The notes under the pieces: generated by a model
The model's database searches: none
Told to the model about the DNA's origin: nothing
Seen by the model: the letters and a program-made list of their open reading frames with translations, nothing else
In this document: piece after piece, positions 1 through 4,465 of the stretch
Position numbering within the stretch: the first letter of the stretch is position 1
Layout of the letters: every line of letters starts with the position of its first letter
Made by a program: the position numbers and the translations under genes
From: a bacterium
GTDB lineage: Bacteria > Krumholzibacteriota > Krumholzibacteria > LZORAL124-64-63
Assembly (NCBI GenBank): GCA_021767885.1
Contig: JAASSM010000121.1
Span: 1 to 6,288 of the forward strand
Reading direction: 5' to 3'
Length of the DNA stretch: 6,288 bases

Positions 1-141
1 CCACCGGGTGACGGCCTCTTCGTGATCGCCACCGGCCTGTTCGCCGGCGAACCCCAGGGCGACGGCTTCAGCCTGCTGGTGGTGGAGCCCGACGGTGTCC
101 TCGGCCGGGTGTGGCCAGAGGACCGCCGCGTCAGGGGGTAG
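1..141 (+). CDS. 3' end of an unrecognised gene (C-terminal 46 residues)
   Basis: Reading from base 1 in frame 1, the sequence is open for 46 codons and stops at TAG (139-141). Nearly every codon ends in G or C, as in the complete genes of the window, which supports real coding. The visible peptide starts PPGDGLFVIATGLF and continues through FSLLVVEPDG to end in DRRVRG. It has alternating hydrophobic stretches (LFVIATGLF, FSLLVVEPDG) that look like beta strands of a globular domain, but no motif I can assign. The start and most of the protein lie outside the window. The gene converges on the asparaginase gene and their ends overlap by 11 bases. The function is unknown from this fragment. Confidence 0.6.
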   Translation, partial: PPGDGLFVIATGLFAGEPQGDGFSLLVVEPDGVLGRVWPEDRRVRG

Positions 142-1156
142 CCCGGCCCCAGGCCATCTCGCGGTTGGCGGCCACCGCCCAGTCCTCGCGACCCACCGCG
201 ATCAGACCCAGCGACCATTCCTGGCCGAACACCGCGCATCCTGCCAGCACCGCCTCGCGCGCGGACTCGCCAGCGGCCATGCGCTCGTAGACCAGCCGGG
301 CCATGGCGTGGCGGATGATCTCCTCGCCATGGCCGGTGCAGGCGACCGCCCCGGCCGGACCGGCGTAACAGCCGCACGCGTAGATGGGCACGTCGCCCAC
401 GCGGCCGTGCAGGGTGATGCTGGTGCCGCCGGTGGAGAGGGCGGCGGCGAAGCTGCCGTCGGCGGCCCGGGTCACCGCACCCACCGTGTCGCCCGGCGTG
501 CGGTCCACCTCGCCCGGCCCCGCCGGCGGTGCCGTGGGCGGTGGCGTGGCGTAGTTCCAGGATTCGCGCCAGGCGAAGCCATCGTAGCCGCCACCGGCCT
601 CGCCAGCGAGCAGCCGGGCGATGCGCTCGCGATTCTTGCGGACGGCATCGTCGCAGATGGGCACCTCGTCGGCGAATCCGCGGACGTGGGCGAAGCGGGT
701 GGCGCCCTCGCCCACGAGCATGCGGTGCGGCGTGGCCAGGACCTCGCGCGCCACCAGCACGGGATTGAGGACGCGCTCGATGGCGGCCACGGCGGCGAAG
801 CGCCCGGCCGAGGTCATCACCGCGGCATCCATCTGCACGGTGGCACCGTCGAGGCGGATGTTGGCGCCCGTGCCGGCGTTGAAGCGGCAGATGTCCTCGA
901 GATGGACCACCGCGGCGCACGCGGCGTCCAGTGCGGCGGCGGCGCCCTTGCTGAAGGCCCCGGCCCCGGCCAGGGCCGCATCCTGGCAGTCGGACGACCA
1001 CTCCGGCGGCGAGCCCACCCCGCCGTGGGTGATCACCACCGGCCCGGCCACCGGTCCGGAGGCCAGCGTGGGCGGCTCGGTGGCGGCGCCGGCGACGAGC
1101 GGACCGCCGAGGATGACGGCGAGAGCGAGGGTGGCGACACGGACGGCGGCGGGCAT
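131..1156 (-). CDS. Exported isoaspartyl peptidase / L-asparaginase (Ntn-hydrolase, family T2)
   Basis: This 341-residue protein matches the asparaginase III / isoaspartyl dipeptidase family. Those enzymes hydrolyse L-asparagine and beta-aspartyl dipeptides after autocleavage into alpha and beta subunits. Visible family motifs, numbered from the chosen ATG, are NAGTG (93-97), GDTVGAV (222-228) with the expected nucleophile Thr224 at the start of the beta chain, STGG (near 241-244), RVGD (252-255) and TGHGE (274-278). The last two are the usual substrate-carboxylate binding loops. Residues 1 to about 24 form a signal peptide with a hydrophobic core (VATLALAVILGG) and a VAGA-type cleavage site, so the enzyme is probably periplasmic. 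A GTG four codons upstream (1168) is open, but the ATG at 1156 is preceded by an ideal ribosome binding site, so I chose it. The residue before the nucleophile is Asp, as in glycosylasparaginases, rather than the Gly of E. coli IaaA. The STGG and TGHGE motifs favour the isoaspartyl peptidase side. Substrate preference is inferred. Confidence 0.9.
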   Translation of the reverse strand: MPAAVRVATLALAVILGGPLVAGAATEPPTLASGPVAGPVVITHGGVGSPPEWSSDCQDAALAGAGAFSKGAAAALDAACAAVVHLEDICRFNAGTGANIRLDGATVQMDAAVMTSAGRFAAVAAIERVLNPVLVAREVLATPHRMLVGEGATRFAHVRGFADEVPICDDAVRKNRERIARLLAGEAGGGYDGFAWRESWNYATPPPTAPPAGPGEVDRTPGDTVGAVTRAADGSFAAALSTGGTSITLHGRVGDVPIYACGCYAGPAGAVACTGHGEEIIRHAMARLVYERMAAGESAREAVLAGCAVFGQEWSLGLIAVGREDWAVAANREMAWGRATP

Positions 1157-1157
1157 G

Positions 1158-1166
1158 ATCACCTCC
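1158..1166 (-). promoter_or_regulatory. Ribosome binding site fixing the asparaginase start
   Basis: On the minus strand this reads GGAGGTGAT, a full complement of the 16S rRNA anti-Shine-Dalgarno end. GGAGG lies five bases before the ATG at 1156-1154. The alternative GTG start at 1168 would place this site inside the coding region, so it decides in favour of the ATG. Confidence 0.8.
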
Positions 1167-1197
1167 ACGTGAGGGAACCGGGGTCGGACCGAGCGTG

Positions 1198-1234
1198 CCG
1201 CCGGCGGGCCCGGTCGTCAAGAGCGGGCCGGCGG
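1198..1234 (-). terminator. GC-rich imperfect hairpin between permease and asparaginase genes (possible terminator)
   Basis: The arms are 1198-1212 (CCGCCGGCGGGCCCG) and 1224-1234 (CGGGCCGGCGG). They can pair along about 11 bases with a four-base bulge around an 11-base loop. The element begins about 28 bases beyond the stop of the permease gene on the minus strand, where a terminator or attenuator could sit. There is no following T-run, and such pairing arises easily in DNA this GC-rich, so the call is weak. The loop also holds TTGACG (minus strand, 1220-1215), which resembles a -35 box, but I see no matching -10 at 16 to 18 bases. Nothing else is evident in the 1157-1262 gap. Confidence 0.22.
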
Positions 1235-1262
1235 ATGGGCGGTGCCCCGTCCCGGTGGCGGA

Positions 1263-2024
1263 TCACCACGCGCCCAGGTTGCGCAGCAGCAGCAGGGCCC
1301 CGATCACCCCCAGCAGCCCGCTGACCAGCCGCCGGAAGACTGCCTCGGAGATCTGCACGTGCACGCGCTGACCCAGCCATGCACCCAGCAGCGAGGCCGG
1401 CAGCACGGCCAGTCCCGACCACAGCCGCTCCCCGGTGATCAGACCCTGGGCGGAGTAGCTCGCCACCCGCAGCAGCGTCATGGCCACGAACACGGCCATG
1501 AGGTTGCCGCGGAAGCCGCCCTTGTCCAGGCCCGCGAGATGGTAGAAGACGATCAGCGGCGGGCCGCCGGTGCCGAACAGCCCGGTGAGCAGCCCGGAGA
1601 CCAGTCCGGTGGGCGCGACCACCCAGCGCGGCCAGCGCACGCGGAAGCCGTCGCGCAGCAGCAGGAAGCCGGCGGACATGGTCACCAGGAACGCTCCCAG
1701 GGCCGAGAGCACCAGCGTGGGCGAGCCGGTCTTCAGCACGTGGGTGCCCAGGATCACGCCGGGGACCACGCCGCAGAGCAGGCCGCCGGTCTCCCGCCAG
1801 CGGATCAGCCGCCGGGAGGCGAAGGCCACGCCCAGCTCCGCTGGCAGCACCACCAGCAGGAGCAGGACCACGACGTCACGGATCTCGGGGAACACCAGGG
1901 CCAGCGTGCCCACGGCGATCAGACCGGAGCCGAAGCCGAAGACCACGTAGACCAGCTGCGCCACCAGGATCACGCTGCAGGCCGCGGCGTAGTGCCACCA
2001 GGTGTCGAAGATCAGGTCGGGCAT
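1263..2024 (-). CDS. TauE/SafE-family membrane permease (putative anion/sulfite exporter)
   Basis: This 253-residue, strongly hydrophobic protein has about eight membrane-spanning stretches, the usual size and topology of the TauE/SafE (TSUP) family. The family duplication is visible as two glycine-rich signatures: GFGSG (30-34) in the first half and GLFGTGGP (148-155) in the second. The second is followed by the typical short loop and a charged segment (LDKGGFRGN, 166-174). Characterised members move sulfite, sulfoacetate or other organosulfur anions across the inner membrane, but many are of unknown substrate. No sulfur-metabolism gene is next to this one, so the substrate cannot be inferred. 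I chose the ATG at 2024. A GTG at 2084 would add 20 Arg/Pro-rich residues that look non-native to the family. No strong ribosome binding site precedes either start. The asparaginase lies 106 bases downstream on the same strand; co-transcription is possible but not shown. Confidence 0.88.
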   Translation of the reverse strand: MPDLIFDTWWHYAAACSVILVAQLVYVVFGFGSGLIAVGTLALVFPEIRDVVVLLLLVVLPAELGVAFASRRLIRWRETGGLLCGVVPGVILGTHVLKTGSPTLVLSALGAFLVTMSAGFLLLRDGFRVRWPRWVVAPTGLVSGLLTGLFGTGGPPLIVFYHLAGLDKGGFRGNLMAVFVAMTLLRVASYSAQGLITGERLWSGLAVLPASLLGAWLGQRVHVQISEAVFRRLVSGLLGVIGALLLLRNLGAW

Positions 2025-2077
2025 GGGGCCAAGATGGCGCGTCGGCCGCCCGCGCACAACGCCGGAGCGGCGGGGCC

Positions 2078-2106
2078 TGGGCACGGCGCAGCCGGGGCGT
2101 TATCAT
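2078..2106 (+). promoter_or_regulatory. Candidate sigma-70-type promoter for the AhpD-like gene
   Basis: TGGGCA (2078-2083, four of six matches to TTGACA) and TATCAT (2101-2106, five of six matches to TATAAT) are separated by 17 bases. They lie about 75 bases upstream of the ATG at 2181. TATCAT lies in the only AT-rich pocket of the 2025-2180 divergent region. The reverse strand of the same pocket (GATAAC) could act as a weak -10 for the permease gene, but it has no -35 partner. I see no other structure in this gap. Confidence 0.35.
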
Positions 2107-2180
2107 GCGCCGCAGCCCGGCCGGCCCGGACCGCGGCCGTGGCGTGATCTTGACCTCGCACCCGGATCCAGGAGGACCCG

Positions 2181-2582
2181 ATGAGCCGTCTCGAGACCTT
2201 CCGCGCCCATCGCGAGAAGATGAACGCCCGCCTGCTCGACTCCGGCACCACCACCACCCGGCGATTCTTCAACCTCGACGGGGCGGCCTACAGGGATGGC
2301 GCCCTGGACGCGCGCACCAAGGAACTCCTGGGCCTGGCGGCCAGCCTGGTCCTGCGCTGCGACGACTGCATCGCCTACCACGTGATCCGGGCCCTGGAAG
2401 AGGGGGCGGAAGAGGCGGCGATCATGGAGACGTTCGACATCGGGTTGATCGTGGGCGGGAGCATCGTGATCCCTCACCTGCGGAGGGGGCGCGAGCTGCT
2501 GGACGAGATCCTGGCCCAGGGCGGGGCGGAGGGCCCGGCGGACGGCCAGACCGGGGGGTCGGATCGCGGGTCCGCCCGCTAG
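2181..2582 (+). CDS. AhpD-like carboxymuconolactone decarboxylase-family protein
   Basis: This 133-residue protein has the all-helical carboxymuconolactone decarboxylase/AhpD fold signature. The core is CDDCIAYH (60-67), followed by the typical helix ALEEGAEEAAI and then FDIGLIVGG (85-93). Glu48, Cys60, Cys63 and His67 match in spacing the Glu118/Cys130/Cys133/His137 relay known from Mycobacterium tuberculosis AhpD. That supports a thiol redox (peroxidase or disulfide reductase-like) role rather than lactone decarboxylation. There is no signal peptide, so it is probably cytoplasmic and, as in the family, oligomeric. The start is well supported: AGGAGG at 2170-2175 lies five bases before the ATG. 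The last 20 or so residues are Gly/Ala/Asp-rich and look disordered. The stop TAG (2580-2582) overlaps the stop of the convergent transglycosylase gene. No ahpC or other peroxidase gene is adjacent, so the physiological partner is unknown. Confidence 0.87.
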   Translation: MSRLETFRAHREKMNARLLDSGTTTTRRFFNLDGAAYRDGALDARTKELLGLAASLVLRCDDCIAYHVIRALEEGAEEAAIMETFDIGLIVGGSIVIPHLRRGRELLDEILAQGGAEGPADGQTGGSDRGSAR

Positions 2583-4213
2583 TCGGGCGATCCGGCGGTC
2601 CCGCCGTCGCCCGTCTCGCCGGCCGGATCCTCCGGCGGCGCCGCCTGCCCGCTGGCGGCGAAGGCGGCGCTGTCGGCGGCATCGGCGGCCAGGGTGTCGG
2701 CCGCCACCGCGGCCGCCTCGGGGGTCCGGGGCACCAGGCGCATGTACATGCGGTAGCGGCTGAGGATCTCCTCCACGTAGCGGACGGTCTCGTCGCCGCG
2801 GTAGTAGCCGTGGCGCGTCTGATCGTACCACCGGCGCTGGGCCAGCCGGGGCAGCGTCTCGGACAGGCCGCTCTGCCAGCTGTTCGGATCGCGGTTGACG
2901 TCCATGGCCAGCCGCCGCGCGTCCGTCACGTGGCCGATGCCGGCGTGGTAGACGGCCAGGCTGAAGCGCAGACGCTCCAGGCTGTCCAGGTAGGCGAACC
3001 CGTCCCAGGTGGACTGCAGCAGGCGCAGGCCCGCGCGCAGGTTGGCCTCCGGCACGAACAGGCTGTCGGTCTGGGGGCCGGCCACGTGGGGCATCACCTG
3101 CATGAGGCCGCGCGCCCCGGCCTTGCTGACGGCCCGGGCATAGAAGCGCGACTCCTGGTAGATGAGCGCCGCCACCAGCCGCCAGTCGAGTCCGTGGCGC
3201 TCGGACTGCTCGCGGATCAGCTCGTCGTACCGGGAGATGCGTCCGCTCAGGTCCGGGCGGTCCTCCTCCTGCTGGAAGCGCCGGATGGAGCGGGGGTTGC
3301 GGAAGTAGCGGTCGTAGATGATGCCGTAGTCGCGGCTGCGCCGCTCGGTGCCGCCGGGCAGGAGCCGGAAGTTGTCGCGCAGGTAGGCGTTGAGCGCGGC
3401 CCGCAGCTGGGGGCTGTTGCGGCGCACCAGCCAGACCATGGCCTGCCGGTCGCCCACCGGCGGGCCCACCACCACCTCGCCGTCGAGGTAGGAGCGGACC
3501 GCCTCGACCACCGCGTCGTCGGCCACCGTGGCGGCCAGGTCGGCGCGCGAGACCCGGGCGATGAGCTCCTCCACCTCCACCAGGGGCAGCCCCGGCTGCA
3601 CCGTCAGGTCCAGGTCCTCTTGCTCGCGCAGCCGGAGCAGCTCGCCGAGGTAGGGATCGTGGGCCGTCACGGTGAGCGTCAGGCCGGCGAGATCCTGCAG
3701 GCTGGTGGCCGGGGACGACCCCGGCGGACGCACCACCACCTTCTGCACGAAGCTCACCGGCCGGGTGGCGTCCACGTACTGGTCCAGCTCGGCGGTGAGC
3801 GTCAGGCCGGCGCAGATCACGTCGCCGGCGCCGCTGTTGAGCAGGCTGACCAGATCCTCGCCGGGCTCGGGCACCACGACCTCCACCGCCAGACCCTGCG
3901 GCCGCGCGAAGCGCTGGAACAGCTCGTAGTCGAAGCCGGCCTCGCCGCCACGGTGCACGAAGTAGCTGGTGGCGTTGTAGCGGGTGAGCATGCGGATGGT
4001 GCCGGCGGCGAGGATGGCGTCGAGGTCGCGCTCCACCGCCGGATTGGGGACGGCCGGGGCGAGACGCTCGGGCCCGCCATAGTGGCCGAAGTCCTCGATC
4101 CGCTCGCAACCTGCCGTCAGCAAGGCAGTTGCGGACAGGCCGGCCAGCACGGCGACCACCGCCCGGCGGGCCGGCCCACGGGAAAGGTGGCGATAAGGAG
4201 GAATCATGTGCAT
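2579..4213 (-). CDS. MltF-like lipoprotein lytic murein transglycosylase (SBP_bac_3 + SLT domains)
   Basis: This 544-residue protein has the two-domain layout of MltF. A lipoprotein signal (basic n-region, hydrophobic core, lipobox LTAGC, lipidated Cys36) precedes a family-3 solute-binding domain at about 68-310, beginning GTIRMLTRYN and including FDYELFQRFA. A GH23/SLT transglycosylase domain follows at about 325-495. Its catalytic Glu is E354 in IYQESRF. Other conserved SLT motifs are GLMQVMP (369-375), the A-N-x-x-AG segment (390-395), VYHAGIGHV (421-429) and YVEEILSRY (479-487). The enzyme should cleave peptidoglycan glycan strands to 1,6-anhydromuropeptides at the envelope; in MltF the binding domain regulates the catalytic one. 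His423 stands where the common motif has Asn (YNAG). The C-terminal 45 or so residues are Ala/Asp/Gly-rich and probably disordered. The start could be the ATG at 4213 or the one at 4207; neither has a clear ribosome binding site. Its closest same-strand neighbour is the permease, beyond the convergent AhpD-like gene, so it is not in an obvious operon. Confidence 0.9.
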   Translation of the reverse strand: MHMIPPYRHLSRGPARRAVVAVLAGLSATALLTAGCERIEDFGHYGGPERLAPAVPNPAVERDLDAILAAGTIRMLTRYNATSYFVHRGGEAGFDYELFQRFARPQGLAVEVVVPEPGEDLVSLLNSGAGDVICAGLTLTAELDQYVDATRPVSFVQKVVVRPPGSSPATSLQDLAGLTLTVTAHDPYLGELLRLREQEDLDLTVQPGLPLVEVEELIARVSRADLAATVADDAVVEAVRSYLDGEVVVGPPVGDRQAMVWLVRRNSPQLRAALNAYLRDNFRLLPGGTERRSRDYGIIYDRYFRNPRSIRRFQQEEDRPDLSGRISRYDELIREQSERHGLDWRLVAALIYQESRFYARAVSKAGARGLMQVMPHVAGPQTDSLFVPEANLRAGLRLLQSTWDGFAYLDSLERLRFSLAVYHAGIGHVTDARRLAMDVNRDPNSWQSGLSETLPRLAQRRWYDQTRHGYYRGDETVRYVEEILSRYRMYMRLVPRTPEAAAVAADTLAADAADSAAFAASGQAAPPEDPAGETGDGGTAGSPD

Positions 4214-4307
4214 TTTCGTTCCCAGGTTCGGCTCCTCGCCTCGACACCTTCTCTACCACAACGGGCCACGCGGCGAAACAACGCGCTGTCGTCGGAAATT
4301 TCCACGG

Positions 4308-4336
4308 GTGAAAACCCCTCACGATTTTGATATAAT
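4308..4336 (+). promoter_or_regulatory. Strong extended -10 promoter for the secreted metalloprotease gene
   Basis: TATAAT (4331-4336) is a perfect -10 hexamer and is preceded by TG at 4328-4329, giving the extended form TGATATAAT. GTGAAA (4308-4313) matches TTGACA at four of six positions with a 17-base spacer. Transcription would start near 4343, leaving a leader of about 120 bases before the ATG at 4466. The promoter sits in the AT-richest part of the 252-base divergent region (4214-4465). For the transglycosylase on the opposite strand I see only a TTGACG (4349-4344) without a convincing -10. The leader contains a small GGGC-GCTT-GCCC hairpin (4382-4393) but no recognisable riboswitch. 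Confidence 0.65.
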
Positions 4337-4454
4337 CGCTCGACGTCAAGCATTCCGCGTACCAGCCGGCTCGTGATCCGAGGGCGCTTGCCCCAGCTCC
4401 GTGCTTCCGCCTCGCCCGGCCGATCACGTGCGGACGACCAAGTCACCGCCTTGC

Positions 4455-4460
4455 AAGGAG
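4455..4460 (+). promoter_or_regulatory. Ribosome binding site fixing the metalloprotease start
   Basis: AAGGAG is separated by five bases (TTGCC) from the ATG at 4466, which begins a clear signal peptide (MKFRLMIGILALVAL). The reading frame is open further upstream to a GTG at 4373, but that start lacks such a site and would bury the signal peptide behind 31 extra residues. Confidence 0.8.
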
Positions 4461-4465
4461 TTGCC

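Noticed and set aside
1215..1220. TTGACG (minus strand) as a -35 box for an asparaginase promoter
   Set aside because: No -10-like hexamer occurs 16 to 18 bases downstream; the corresponding bases read CACGCT.
95..1324. 409-residue plus-strand open frame opposite the asparaginase
   Set aside because: Compositionally biased antisense shadow of a gene with an ideal ribosome binding site and all family motifs.
1242..2147. 301-residue plus-strand frame rich in Gln, His and Gly opposite the permease
   Set aside because: The Gln/His-rich composition is what the complement of Leu/Val/Ala-rich membrane segments produces; no domain or ribosome binding site is seen.
2103..4427. Very long open frames opposite or overlapping the transglycosylase gene (774 residues on the minus strand, 741 residues on the plus strand at 2105-4330)
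   Set aside because: They are rich in Arg/Gly/Pro/Ala/His with no recognisable domain, and run through both the transglycosylase and AhpD-like genes. Stop codons are rare by chance at this GC content; the motif-bearing frames are clearly the real genes.
4373..4465. N-terminal extension of the metalloprotease from GTG 4373
   Set aside because: It would place 31 non-signal residues before an evident signal peptide, and the AAGGAG site five bases before ATG 4466 explains initiation better.
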